Shown here piece after piece: positions 9,275 through 18,399 of a stretch of 64,000 nucleotides of DNA. Under the pieces are notes generated by a model, which worked only from the letters and a program-made list of their open reading frames with translations, made no database searches and was not told the origin of the DNA. Position 1 is the stretch's first letter. Each line of letters begins with the position of its first letter. Origin of the DNA: Sulfitobacter sp. S223 (GTDB lineage: Bacteria > Pseudomonadota > Alphaproteobacteria > Rhodobacterales > Rhodobacteraceae); NCBI RefSeq assembly GCF_025143825.1, contig NZ_CP083560.1, positions 186,001 to 250,000 of the forward strand. Reading direction: 5' to 3'. A program made the translations under genes and the position numbers.

Positions 9275-9706
9275 ATGGATTACGATAAGGTCAGCGCAGC
9301 CGAATTCGGTAGCAGCTTGCATGGTCTTGGGCTGAACCTGCTTGTCCGCGATGTATCATCTCAAATCACCTTTTTAGAGACTGTTTTCGGGATGAAGTCA
9401 CACCAACCTACAGCTGACTTTGCAATCATCACGTATGCGGATCAAGTATTCCAATTGCATTCTGATCGTACATATCATTCCAATTCGCTGTTGGGCCTGC
9501 TGCCGGAAACGCCGCCACGCGGTGCGGGAATCGAAATCCGGCTATATGACACAGACCCTGAACGGGCCTGTGCTGTGGCAGAAGCGGCAGGTGGCATGAT
9601 CTTGCAAAATCCAACGGACAAGCCGCATGGTCTGCGTGAAGCATATATTCTGTGTGAAAACGGCTATGCATGGGTGCCAAGCCAACTGTTATTAACGGAC
9701 GCTTGA
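9275..9706 (+). CDS. VOC (glyoxalase/bleomycin-resistance) family protein
   Basis: A 143-residue protein with the vicinal-oxygen-chelate fold: paired beta-alpha-beta-beta-beta modules with LGLNLLVRDVSSQITFLETVFGM at residues 18-40 and a closing segment REAYILCENGYAWVP. Such proteins use a divalent metal to handle dioxygenase, isomerase or lyase chemistry. The substrate is unknown. It begins the plus-strand catabolic run that continues with a class II aldolase, so it may act in that pathway. Confidence 0.85.
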   Translation: MDYDKVSAAEFGSSLHGLGLNLLVRDVSSQITFLETVFGMKSHQPTADFAIITYADQVFQLHSDRTYHSNSLLGLLPETPPRGAGIEIRLYDTDPERACAVAEAAGGMILQNPTDKPHGLREAYILCENGYAWVPSQLLLTDA

Positions 9707-9723
9707 TGTCGCAAAAAAGACGG

Positions 9724-9749
9724 ACAGGCCATTCCCGGGATGGTCCTGT
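9724..9749. repeat. Imperfect palindrome upstream of the aldolase gene
   Basis: Arms ACAGG and CCTGT enclose CCAT/ATGG and a central CCCGGG, giving a near-symmetric 26-base dyad between the VOC gene and the aldolase gene. It has no T run, so it is either an operator or a weak attenuating hairpin. Confidence 0.45.
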
Positions 9750-9773
9750 GAACCAACAAGAGGGAACAAGCAA

Positions 9774-10529
9774 ATGAATGTGCCGCAGATGAAACCGAAT
9801 ATGGATCACTGGCAGGAACGAGTCGATCTGGCGGCTGCCTTCCGATGGACGGCGCGGCTGAATATGCATGAAGGCGTGGCGAACCACTTCTCACTCGCGG
9901 TAAATGGTAGCGGATCACAGTTTTTGATGAACCCGAACCAGGTGCATTTCAGCAGAGTGAAGGCAAGCGATCTGCTGTTGATAGATGCGGATGACCCGGA
10001 AACCTATGAGGGTCCAAATGCACCTGATCCAACGGCGTGGGGCTTGCATGGCGGGGTTCATGCCGCTTGCGGACATGCACGTTGTGTCATGCACGTGCAT
10101 TCGATCTTCGCGACCGTGCTGGCCTGTTTGCAAGACAGTCGGTTACCGCCAATCGATCAGAACTGCTGTACCTTTTTCAACCGCGTTGTGATCGACGAGG
10201 ATTATGGTGGTCTGGCTTTCGAAGATGAAGGCGCTCGCTGTGCCGCGCTGCTGACGGACCCCAAGCAAAAGGTCATGGTCATGGGCAGTCATGGGGTGAT
10301 GGTCATTGGCGATACGGTCGCAGAAACGTTCAATCGCCTTTATTATTTCGAGCGCGCCGCCGAGACATATATCCGCGCACTGCAAACCGGTTTGCCCCTG
10401 CGGCGGATCAGTGACGAGATCGCGGAAAAGACCGCACAAGAGCTGGAAGATTATCCAGAGCAAGATGCGCGGCATCTGGCAGAATTGAAGGCAATTTTGG
10501 ACGCTGAAGGAAGCGACTATGCAAACTAG
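9774..10529 (+). CDS. Class II aldolase/adducin family protein
   Basis: A 251-residue protein of the zinc-dependent class II aldolase/adducin fold (fuculose-phosphate aldolase relatives). The N-terminal region has a nucleotide- or phosphate-loop-like stretch, NMHEGVANHFSLAVN. The zinc ligands are visible in CVMHVHSIFAT (residues about 103-113) and in VMGSHGVMVIGDTV. The exact substrate cannot be inferred; several members are actually decarboxylases or dehydratases. It lies 84 bases before the acyl-CoA dehydrogenase gene on the same strand. Confidence 0.9.
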   Translation: MNVPQMKPNMDHWQERVDLAAAFRWTARLNMHEGVANHFSLAVNGSGSQFLMNPNQVHFSRVKASDLLLIDADDPETYEGPNAPDPTAWGLHGGVHAACGHARCVMHVHSIFATVLACLQDSRLPPIDQNCCTFFNRVVIDEDYGGLAFEDEGARCAALLTDPKQKVMVMGSHGVMVIGDTVAETFNRLYYFERAAETYIRALQTGLPLRRISDEIAEKTAQELEDYPEQDARHLAELKAILDAEGSDYAN

Positions 10530-10612
10530 CGCGAACAAGATGCTCGGCTGAACTTAACTATCCGGCATGCGGCACAGCCGTTCAAATTCCGACTGAACAG
10601 AAAGAGCCAACT

Positions 10613-11773
10613 ATGATTTATGGGCTGACTGAAGAACACCAGATGATTGCGGACACGGTGCGCACGTTCGTTGAAAAAGAAATCTACCCTCACGAAGAAC
10701 TGGTGGAACGCACTGGCGAAGTCCCTGCCGAGATCGCTCAGCAGATCAAACAAAAGACAATAGATCTTGGCTTTTACGCCTGCAAATTTCCCGAAAGTGT
10801 CGGTTGTGCTGGGCTTTCCCATGTCGAATTTGCACTGGTGGAACGAGAGTTGGGGCGTGGCTCCATGGCGTTGAATCACTTCTTCGGTCGGCCACAAAAT
10901 ATTCTGATGGCTTGCGAAGGGCAGCAGATAGAGCGCTATCTGATGCCCGCCGTAAGAGGTGAACGCATGGATGCACTTGCCATGACAGAGCCGGGTGCTG
11001 GTTCGGATGTGCGCGGTATGAAGTGCAGTGCAGTACGTGATGGTGGCGATTGGATCGTCAACGGTACGAAGCATTTCATTTCCGGCGCAGAACACGCGGA
11101 TTTTGTCATTGTGTTTATCGCAACAGGTGAAGACCAGACACCAAAAGGCCCGAAAAAACGTATTACTGCGTTTCTCGTCGATCGAGGCACGCCAGGGTTC
11201 ACGATCCGTGACGGCTACAAGTCGGTGAGCCACCGCGGCTACAAAAATATGATTCTCGAATTTGACGATTGCCGTTTGCCGGATGCGCAGGTTTTGGGCG
11301 AAGTTGATAGCGGATTCGATGTGATGAACACATGGCTCTATGCGACACGTATCACCGTAGCGACTATGAGCGTTGGCAGGGCTAGGCGGGTGCTCGACTA
11401 CGCGCTTAGCTATGCCGCAGAGCGGGAACAATTCGGCCAAAAGATCGGCAAGTTTCAGGGGGTGTCTTTCCAACTGGCGGATATGGTTACCGAGATTGAT
11501 GCTGCAGATTTGCTGACACTGGCTGCAGCAGATCGGCTTGATAAAGGTCTGCCCGCAAATCGCGAGATCGCAAGCGCAAAGCTCTATGCAAGTGAAATGC
11601 TCGCCCGTGTCACGGACAAAGCGATACAGATCCATGGCGGCATGGGGTTAATGGACGATTATCCACTAGAGCGGTTTTGGCGTGATGCGCGGGTAGAGCG
11701 GATTTGGGACGGAACATCCGAGATACAGCGGCACATTATTAGCCGTGAGATGCTACGGGCGTTGGGCGCGTGA
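10613..11773 (+). CDS. Acyl-CoA dehydrogenase (CaiA-like context)
   Basis: A 386-residue FAD enzyme introducing a double bond into an acyl-CoA thioester. Family signatures are plain: AMTEPGAGSDV near residue 122, the C-terminal IHGGMGLMDDYPLERFWRDARV, and the catalytic Glu in WDGTSEIQR. Next come an NDP-forming acyl-CoA ligase and a CaiD-like hydratase on the same strand, which resembles a carnitine or crotonobetaine-type module. The group-typical repeat element follows the stop. Confidence 0.93.
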   Translation: MIYGLTEEHQMIADTVRTFVEKEIYPHEELVERTGEVPAEIAQQIKQKTIDLGFYACKFPESVGCAGLSHVEFALVERELGRGSMALNHFFGRPQNILMACEGQQIERYLMPAVRGERMDALAMTEPGAGSDVRGMKCSAVRDGGDWIVNGTKHFISGAEHADFVIVFIATGEDQTPKGPKKRITAFLVDRGTPGFTIRDGYKSVSHRGYKNMILEFDDCRLPDAQVLGEVDSGFDVMNTWLYATRITVATMSVGRARRVLDYALSYAAEREQFGQKIGKFQGVSFQLADMVTEIDAADLLTLAAADRLDKGLPANREIASAKLYASEMLARVTDKAIQIHGGMGLMDDYPLERFWRDARVERIWDGTSEIQRHIISREMLRALGA

Positions 11774-11805
11774 CAGAAATTTTGGCGCGTAGTTGCGACA
11801 ACGGA

Positions 11806-11870
11806 GTGGGGGACCAGTCCCCCCTCGGCCTGCGGCCGCGTCCCCCTGGGATATTTATGGCCAAAAGAAA
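11806..11870 (+). repeat. Intergenic repeat element, copy A
   Basis: The element starts with a 7-bp hairpin (GGGGGAC at 11808-11814, GTCCCCC at 11817-11823), continues through a C/G-rich middle and ends CCCCCTGGGATATTTATGGCC followed by AAAAGAAA. A second copy with the same start and end lies at 29195-29262 on the other strand. Both sit just 3' of a gene and in that gene's orientation. Confidence 0.75.
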
Positions 11871-11914
11871 TATCCTTGCCGAAGGCAAAACTCTTTTTTT
11901 GGTCAGAGTTCACT

Positions 11915-13930
11915 ATGTCGCGTAACCTATCGCGCTTGCTGCGCCCTAGATCGATTGTTGTGATAGGTGGTGGCGCTTGGTGTGCCCAGATTGTCAGGCA
12001 GTCTCGCGCCATGAATTTTGCGGGTCGGATTGATGTTATTCACCCGCGTTCGGAAGTTATTGAGGGCGTGCAATCTATTTCGTCATTTAGTTCGCTTGCT
12101 CATGTTCCTGATGCGGTCTTCGTTGGTGTGAACCGGATAGCTTCTATCGAGATAATCCGTCAGCTCTCTGAAATGGGGGCGGGTGGGGCGGTTTGTTTTG
12201 CTTCGGGTTTTTCGGAAGCGGCGGCTGAGGATGGTCGCGGGACTGATTTGCAGGCCGCTTTGGTTGAGGCCGCAGGGAACATGACCGTTTTGGGGCCGAA
12301 CTGCTATGGTTTCATAAATGCATTGGACGGTGCTCTTTTGTGGCCGGATCAGCACGGCTGTACACGCGTGGAAAGCGGGGTGGCGATCCTGACGCAATCT
12401 TCCAACATAGCGATAAACCTGTCCATGCAGCTTGGAGGATTGCCCATCGCTTATGTGGTCGCCTGTGGGAACATGGCGCAGACGACACAAGCGCAGATTG
12501 CTTGTGAGCTCTTGGATGATCCACGCGTTACCGCAATCGGACTTCACATCGAAGGGTTTGGCGATTTGGCCGACTGGCATGCGTTGGCAAGTAAGGCGTA
12601 TGAAAAAGGTGTGCCATTGATTGCGCTGAAGGTAGGACGATCGGATCAAGCACAGCAGGCCGCTATATCGCATACAGCTTCGCTGGCAGGCAGCGATGCA
12701 GGCGCAGCCGCGCTGCTGGCACGGCTGGGCATAGGCCGCGTCGCGAGCCTGCCGGTATTTCTCGAAACATTAAAGCTGTTGCATATGGTGGGGCGGCTTG
12801 ATGCGCCGACAGTGTCCTCGATCAGCTGTTCCGGAGGCGAAGCCAGCCTTGCCGCAGATTCGGCTGTCGGTTCAGGAATTTCGTTACCACCGCTCACGGA
12901 ATCCCAGCGTGCTGATTTATCAGCCGCACTTGGTCCAATGGTCGCGCTGAGCAATCCGCTAGACTACCACACGTATATTTGGCGCGACGTAAAAAAGATG
13001 ACGGCAGCATGGTTGGCGATGGCGGCCCCCCACATTGGTCTGACAATGATCATTGTGGACTACCCGCATACCGACGCCACGGATTGGGTTTGCGCGACCG
13101 AAGCTGCGTTGGCTGTGCGCGCGCAAAGCGACAGGCCGGTGGCCGTTGTCGCCACGCTGCCTGAGCTGATGCCCTTGGATGTTGCCGCCCAGCTGGCCGC
13201 AGGGGGCGTTGTCCCGATGAGGGGCCTCAGCGAGGCGATTGCTGCGGCAACTGTGGCCGCTACGATGCGAAAACCCGAAGAATTGCCCGTGCTTTTACCC
13301 GGCCCTGACCGAGAGGCCGCTTTGGTGCCGGAAGCTGAGGCAAAAGCGGCTTTGGGTGCCTTCGGTGTGCCTGTCCCAAAGGGCGTTGCGGTGGAACTGC
13401 GGGATGGCCTGAAGGCAGCGGCTGCTTCGTTGCAGGGGCCGCTGGTTCTCAAGGTGACGGGTCTTGCGCATAAGTCGGAGTCCGGTGGTGTCCGGCTTGG
13501 CCTAGGGTCAGAAGATGTCGCGAAGGCGGCCGACGATATGCCGGACGGGGGGTATCTTGTTGAAGAAATGGTACAAGGGGCCGTGGCAGAGCTGTTGGTC
13601 GGCGTCCTGCGTGATCCTGCGCACGGATTTGTTCTGACGCTTGGGGCCGGAGGCGTCTTGACCGAATTGTGGCAAGATACCGTATCCCTACTGATACCAG
13701 TGCATGCACAAGCCGTTGAGGAAGCGTTGCGGTCTTTGCGCATATGGCCGATGATCGAGGGCTATCGCGGCAAACCCGGCGCTGATCTGGACGCGATTAT
13801 TGCCGCAGTCATGGCTGTTCAGGAATATGTCATTGCCAGTGCTGCCTCTGTCAGCGAGGTAGAGATCAACCCGCTGATGTGTACACCTGACGCGGCCGTC
13901 GCAGTGGATGCATTGCTGCGCAAAGCCTGA
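11915..13930 (+). CDS. NDP-forming acyl-CoA synthetase/ligase
   Basis: A 671-residue single-chain enzyme of the ADP-forming acetyl-CoA synthetase family. In order: a CoA-binding Rossmann domain (IVVIGGGAWCAQIVRQ), a succinyl-CoA-ligase-like domain with the phospho-His motif SHTASLAGSDA near residue 253, and a C-terminal ATP-grasp domain (PLVLKVTGLAHKSESGGVRLG; LTLGAGGVLTELWQDT; EVEINPLM). It links acyl-CoA formation to NTP hydrolysis or the reverse. In this operon it could activate the substrate of the neighbouring dehydrogenase and hydratase, replacing an AMP-forming CaiC. The start at 11915 gives MSRNLSRLLRPRS, the usual family beginning. Confidence 0.92.
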   Translation: MSRNLSRLLRPRSIVVIGGGAWCAQIVRQSRAMNFAGRIDVIHPRSEVIEGVQSISSFSSLAHVPDAVFVGVNRIASIEIIRQLSEMGAGGAVCFASGFSEAAAEDGRGTDLQAALVEAAGNMTVLGPNCYGFINALDGALLWPDQHGCTRVESGVAILTQSSNIAINLSMQLGGLPIAYVVACGNMAQTTQAQIACELLDDPRVTAIGLHIEGFGDLADWHALASKAYEKGVPLIALKVGRSDQAQQAAISHTASLAGSDAGAAALLARLGIGRVASLPVFLETLKLLHMVGRLDAPTVSSISCSGGEASLAADSAVGSGISLPPLTESQRADLSAALGPMVALSNPLDYHTYIWRDVKKMTAAWLAMAAPHIGLTMIIVDYPHTDATDWVCATEAALAVRAQSDRPVAVVATLPELMPLDVAAQLAAGGVVPMRGLSEAIAAATVAATMRKPEELPVLLPGPDREAALVPEAEAKAALGAFGVPVPKGVAVELRDGLKAAAASLQGPLVLKVTGLAHKSESGGVRLGLGSEDVAKAADDMPDGGYLVEEMVQGAVAELLVGVLRDPAHGFVLTLGAGGVLTELWQDTVSLLIPVHAQAVEEALRSLRIWPMIEGYRGKPGADLDAIIAAVMAVQEYVIASAASVSEVEINPLMCTPDAAVAVDALLRKA

Positions 13931-13942
13931 GGAGAAAAGACT

Positions 13943-14722
13943 ATGGACCCTATCAAACTCCGCCGTGAAGGCGCTATTCTGGAAGTGACGCTGGACCGAC
14001 CCAAAGCCAACGCCATTGATTTGCTCACATCGCGTCGGATGGGAGAGGTTTTTGCTGAGTTCAGGGATGATCCAGAGTTACGTGTGGCGATAATTACCGG
14101 CGGTGGTGACAAGTTCTTTTGCCCGGGTTGGGATCTTAAGGCAGCGGCTGACGGTGACGCCGTTGACGGAGATTACGGTGTCGGTGGATTCGGTGGACTT
14201 CAGGAGTTGCCCGGCTTGAACAAGCCAGTGATTGCGGCTGTGAACGGTATCTGTTGTGGCGGGGGGCTAGAGCTCGCTTTGAGCGCAGACATGATCCTTG
14301 CTGCAGATCATGCGACATTTGCTCTTCCCGAGATCAGATCAGGTACTGTAGCGGATGCCGCAAGTGTAAAGCTGCCCAAGCGTATTCCGTACCACATCGC
14401 AATGGAGCTGTTGCTGACCGGGCGCTGGTTTGATGCACAAGAGGGTAAAGGATGGGGGCTGATCAACGAGATCGTTCCGGCGGGTGACTTGATGGATCGT
14501 ACATGGGAACTGGCGCGGCTGTTGGCCTCTGGCCCACCGCTGGTTTATGCGGCGATCAAGGAAATTGTGCGGGATGCTGAAGATGCCAAATTTCAGGACA
14601 CGATGAACCGGATCACGCGGCGACAACTGCGCAGCGTCGATACGCTTTATGCCTCTGATGATCAGATGGAGGGCGCGCGGGCCTTTGCAGAAAAACGGGA
14701 CCCTGTCTGGACGGGCAAATAG
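13943..14722 (+). CDS. Enoyl-CoA hydratase, CaiD-like (crotonobetainyl-CoA hydratase family)
   Basis: A 259-residue crotonase-fold enzyme. The oxyanion-hole segments are GGGDKFFCPGWDLKA and AAVNGICCGGGLELALSAD, and the catalytic acidic region is FALPEIRSGTVADA. The LPEI...GTVADAASV pattern and the length resemble E. coli CaiD, which hydrates crotonobetainyl-CoA; a general enoyl-CoA hydratase role is also possible. The start lies 12 bases after the ligase stop, with GAGGAG upstream, so the genes are co-translated. Confidence 0.88.
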   Translation: MDPIKLRREGAILEVTLDRPKANAIDLLTSRRMGEVFAEFRDDPELRVAIITGGGDKFFCPGWDLKAAADGDAVDGDYGVGGFGGLQELPGLNKPVIAAVNGICCGGGLELALSADMILAADHATFALPEIRSGTVADAASVKLPKRIPYHIAMELLLTGRWFDAQEGKGWGLINEIVPAGDLMDRTWELARLLASGPPLVYAAIKEIVRDAEDAKFQDTMNRITRRQLRSVDTLYASDDQMEGARAFAEKRDPVWTGK

Positions 14723-14793
14723 GATATTTGCCAAGATCGGATTCAGTGGGTTATCTGTATTCTCTTTGAGACCATAAAAGGCTGTTTGACCTG

Positions 14794-16044
14794 ATGAATA
14801 TTTTGTTTGTGCACCAGAACATGCCGGGGCAATACCGCGAACTGGTGCAGTGGCTGGCTGAACAAGGTGAGCATCGGATCTATTTCCTGACCCAGCGCAA
14901 GAACCCTGCCAAGATTGCTGGTGTAGAAACGCGCATCTACGCCCCCCACCACGGCCCGAAAAAAGAAGCCTATGGTCTGAGCAAAGTTTGGGAAGAGGCA
15001 AGCGGCGCAGGCTTTGGTGCAGCGCTTGCCTGTCAGAAAATCGAAGCTGAGGAGGGGTTCAAACCCGATCTTGTGGTCGGTCATGTTGGTTGGGGAGAAC
15101 TGACGTTCCTGAAACAAGTGTGGCCAGACGTGCCGATTATCGGCTTTTTTGAATACTACTACCGCCTTTTTGGCGGGCCCGTGAACTTTGACGAAGAAGA
15201 GCCTGTTAATGTTCATACGCCTTTTTTGCTTCAGGCGCGTAATACTGTCCCGGCGCTGAACATAACCACAGTGGATCGCGGTCTAAGCCCGACCAAATGG
15301 CAAAGAGACTGTTTTCCAGTTGAAATGCACAGCAAGATTTACGTTTGTCATGACGGGATTCGAACAGACAAGCTAAAGCCGGATCACGAAGCGCGAGTCA
15401 AACTTGGACGGATTGAGTCACCTGTCGGGCGCGGAGACGAGATCGTCACATATATGGCGCGCAACCTGGAACGGATGCGCGGTTTTCATAAGTTCATGCG
15501 CGCGTTGCCCGACATTCTTGAAGCAAGGCCCAACGCCCGCGTTCTGGTCATTGGCGGGAACGAGGTATCTTACGGATCAAAAAGCAAAAACCCGGGCGGC
15601 CTAAGGGGAGAAATGGAAGCCGAGGTTGGTGATCGCGTGGATTGGAGCCGAGTGCATTTTCTGGGGCAGGTGCCCTACGCAGATTATCAGAAAATAATTC
15701 AGATCAGCAGATGCCACATCTATATGACGATGCCATTTGTCCTTTCGTGGTCATTGCTTGAAACGATGTCCATGGAAGCCACTATCGTCGCCTCGGATGT
15801 TGCGCCTGTCCGTGAGGCAATGACGCATGGAGAAACTGGATTGCTTGTTGATTTTCACGATCACAAAGCGCTGGCGCGGCAGGTGGTCGAGGTGTTGGAG
15901 CGTCCGCAGGACTTTGCTCATCTTGGACCTGCTGCCCGCCGCCATGTGGTCAAACATTACGATTTTTTGACCAAATGCCTGCCAGAGCATATTGCAGAGA
16001 TGAATGCCCTGCTGCCGCAGAGCAAGCATATCAGAATGCCGTAA
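14794..16044 (+). CDS. Glycosyltransferase, GT4 family
   Basis: A 416-residue GT-B glycosyltransferase. An N-terminal acceptor domain begins ILFVHQNMPGQYREL and a C-terminal donor-binding domain contains LVIGGNEVSYG, VHFLGQVPYADY and the E-x7-E-like MSMEATIVASDVAPVREAM. No signal or membrane segment is evident, so it is cytosolic and uses a nucleotide-sugar donor. It lies tail-to-tail with the Wza-type export gene, at the edge of the envelope polysaccharide locus. The sugar specificity is not readable. Confidence 0.9.
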   Translation: MNILFVHQNMPGQYRELVQWLAEQGEHRIYFLTQRKNPAKIAGVETRIYAPHHGPKKEAYGLSKVWEEASGAGFGAALACQKIEAEEGFKPDLVVGHVGWGELTFLKQVWPDVPIIGFFEYYYRLFGGPVNFDEEEPVNVHTPFLLQARNTVPALNITTVDRGLSPTKWQRDCFPVEMHSKIYVCHDGIRTDKLKPDHEARVKLGRIESPVGRGDEIVTYMARNLERMRGFHKFMRALPDILEARPNARVLVIGGNEVSYGSKSKNPGGLRGEMEAEVGDRVDWSRVHFLGQVPYADYQKIIQISRCHIYMTMPFVLSWSLLETMSMEATIVASDVAPVREAMTHGETGLLVDFHDHKALARQVVEVLERPQDFAHLGPAARRHVVKHYDFLTKCLPEHIAEMNALLPQSKHIRMP

Positions 16045-16052
16045 GGCCTTGT

Positions 16053-17162
16053 TTAGTTTGTAGCTATATTGATCAGGCCAAAGGCGGAGCCGACAAGTCC
16101 GAATATGACTCCAACACTCGAAATCGGGCTTTCGCTCGCTAGAACAAGATCACCGGAGTGGATGTGGAAGTTGCGGGCTGAGAACAGTCCATCAGAATTG
16201 GTCAAATCGATGGTAAAGACGACACGTTGCTTTCGCGGGCCGCGCTGTCCGGCGCTTAGCGCTGACGCGGGGTATTCACGCAGGATAAGCACGCCTTTAG
16301 GGTTGGCGCGGTTGTCAGCTACACCACCCATGATGGACAGCGCATCAAGCGCCGATACCTTGTCGCGGTTGAAATCGAATTGGCTTTCCTTACCAGCGGC
16401 CCCAAGCGTGAGGAAATAGCGATCGTCTGCTTCGATAATGATCCTGTCGCCACCATTCAAACGGGTATCAAGCTTGGGATTTTCGAACAGCCGTTCGAGA
16501 GAGGTGCGATATGTTGTATGTCCGCGGACTAGTCTGACCTGAGGGTTAGTCAGCCCTTCGTTGACGCCGCCAGAGGCCGAAATTGCCGCAAGCACTGAAA
16601 AATTTTGATCCGGCATCTTAAGGTTGCCGGGTGATCGTACGCCACTAACCACATCAACCGAGTTGATGCGGCCTTCGGCCATCGACAATTGAACCTGTGA
16701 ACCCGGTGCAACCGCTTCAAGCTGGCGCTGCAGTAACTCACGTGCGCTGTCTGGGGTGCGATCTGCTACACGTATTTTGCCCACGTAAGGAACAAATATT
16801 GTGCCGTTCGCTGAGACGCGGACCGCCGACAGATTTGTACTACGTGCGCCAGGGCTAAGCAAAAGCGAGTTTTCCGAGCTGTCCCAGATCACAACATCAA
16901 GGGTATCTCCTGCACGGATTATCTGAGCATTCGACCCGCTGCTATGGGAAAGCCAGCTATAGCTACGCTCACCGGTCTTAGGCCATTCGCGCAGGCTGGG
17001 CAGGAAAGCTTTGGTGATCGGATAGACCGCGAAATCAGCTTCGGCTTTGTCAGCGCCTTTTGTGATTTCGGACTGAATTGCTGCACCGCGTGGTAGGGGC
17101 CCGCAAGCCGTCACTGTGAGGCAAAGCACAATCCAAAGGATGTGTTTGGTCAACTTGATCAT
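16053..17162 (-). CDS. Outer-membrane polysaccharide export lipoprotein (Wza/OPX type)
   Basis: A 369-residue lipoprotein with signal and lipobox at the N-terminus (VLCLTVTACG; lipidated Cys20). It holds a Poly_export domain (IIRAGDTLDVVIWDSSENSLLLS; ISVNG-like strand reading VSANGTIFVPYVGKIRVADRT) and SLBB-like repeats (VDVVSGVRSPGNL; GGDRIIIEADD; HSGDLVLASESP). It should form the outer-membrane channel for capsular or exopolysaccharide. ATG 17162 is preferred; a GTG at 17171 would add three residues. It is transcribed divergently from the priming sugar transferase, and no Wzc-type partner is nearby. Confidence 0.92.
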   Translation of the reverse strand: MIKLTKHILWIVLCLTVTACGPLPRGAAIQSEITKGADKAEADFAVYPITKAFLPSLREWPKTGERSYSWLSHSSGSNAQIIRAGDTLDVVIWDSSENSLLLSPGARSTNLSAVRVSANGTIFVPYVGKIRVADRTPDSARELLQRQLEAVAPGSQVQLSMAEGRINSVDVVSGVRSPGNLKMPDQNFSVLAAISASGGVNEGLTNPQVRLVRGHTTYRTSLERLFENPKLDTRLNGGDRIIIEADDRYFLTLGAAGKESQFDFNRDKVSALDALSIMGGVADNRANPKGVLILREYPASALSAGQRGPRKQRVVFTIDLTNSDGLFSARNFHIHSGDLVLASESPISSVGVIFGLVGSAFGLINIATN

Positions 17163-17643
17163 TTGCGCCACCGCTCACTTTTTCCTGATCCAACCTCAAT
17201 CTTGCGCCTTGTGTCTGGCGGATTCAGGTCGGTTATTTCCGATCGCTACGATACTGGATGACGCCTCAACGTCAATCTATTCAGCATTATGTTTCCCATA
17301 TTCCGCTATGATTGCCGTTGCAAGGAAGGCCTTTGGAGAAACGCGCCCAGCATTTATCGCTGGCAGCTCTCTTAGCATGACTGCGCGCTTCTGCGCCGCG
17401 CATACCGGTTTCCCCGTGAGAGGAGGTCGCATGTGTTTGCATTCTCCTTTTGTTCGGGCAAAAAGTGCGGCAGAACCGCCACAGTTATTCAAGTTTCATG
17501 CGCTCCATGGCGCAGCCGTTCGCATCTGTTTTTGCAAGTCTGATAACAGCCACCTTGGCTGTGACCCGAAATAGATCGGCGTCTTTCCCCCAGCGCCGCA
17601 GTAGGCAGTGCGATGCGACACCCACTCAAGGAGCCGGTCCACC
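17163..17643. other. Divergent intergenic region between export and sugar transferase genes
   Basis: A 480-base gap holding the outward promoters of the polysaccharide export gene and the sugar-transferase operon. Short open frames cross it on both strands but show no ribosome site and no recognisable protein. I see no RNA gene or clear operator. The only certain element is AAGGAG just before the ATG at 17644. Confidence 0.5.
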
Positions 17644-18261
17644 ATGACCCTGCGCAAACGCATATTCGATTTGTTCTTTGCTAGCCTGTTGGTGGTTATT
17701 CTCGGACCCGTGATCCTCCTGCTTGTGATTTACATATATCTCAAACAGGGCCGCCCTTTGTTCTATGTGGCCGAGCGTATGAAGACGCCCACCCAGCCAT
17801 TCGGGCTGATAAAGTTCCGGACGATGACGGTTGTGGAAGAGGATCAAGGCGTATCGGGCGCTAACAAGGCGTCTCGTGTGACGCCGTTGGGTGCCCGATT
17901 GCGTTCCAAGAGGTTGGACGAATTTCCCCAGCTTTGGAATATTCTGAAAGGGGACCTGTCTTTCGTTGGCCCGCGCCCGCCTTTGCGGGAATATGTCGAG
18001 CGCTTTCCAGACATCTATGGCGAGGTTTTAAAATCACGGCCGGGTGTGACCGGGTTGGCGACGATAAGGTTTCACAAACACGAAGAGCGGCTTTTGTCCC
18101 GATGCAAAACAGCAGCGCAGACCGATGATGTCTATTGCCGTATCTGCGTGCCGCGTAAGGCTAAGCTGGATCTGATCTATCAGCGCCATCAGAATGTTTG
18201 CTACGATTTCGATCTGGTTTTTCAGACGATAGGAAACCTCTTTCGGCGGACAAAGGGCTAA
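17644..18261 (+). CDS. Undecaprenyl-phosphate sugar phosphotransferase (priming sugar transferase)
   Basis: A 205-residue protein of the bacterial sugar transferase family (short WcaJ/PglC-like form). A single N-terminal hydrophobic segment (residues 8-33) is followed by the cytosolic catalytic core: KFRTMTV, RLDEFPQLWNILKGDLSFVGPRPPL and RPGVTGLA. It transfers a sugar phosphate to undecaprenyl phosphate to start repeat-unit synthesis. AAGGAG precedes the start. Dehydratase and YjbH/YjbF genes follow, defining the locus as polysaccharide-producing. Confidence 0.93.
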   Translation: MTLRKRIFDLFFASLLVVILGPVILLLVIYIYLKQGRPLFYVAERMKTPTQPFGLIKFRTMTVVEEDQGVSGANKASRVTPLGARLRSKRLDEFPQLWNILKGDLSFVGPRPPLREYVERFPDIYGEVLKSRPGVTGLATIRFHKHEERLLSRCKTAAQTDDVYCRICVPRKAKLDLIYQRHQNVCYDFDLVFQTIGNLFRRTKG

Positions 18262-18399
18262 ACCCTTTGGAATCGGATGAAACGATATGAAACTCTACGA
18301 GATTCAGTTAGTATAGCGGGCATACAAGGCGCGATTGTTTTGGTGTGACGGATGTTGCGTCCATTTGCCGTCTGTGTGGTGAATTAAATAGGTCGGGTT

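Noticed and set aside
10526-11635. 369-residue minus-strand open frame
   Set aside because: It is opposite to a full acyl-CoA dehydrogenase gene with all family motifs; the minus translation is Cys/His-rich and unrecognisable.
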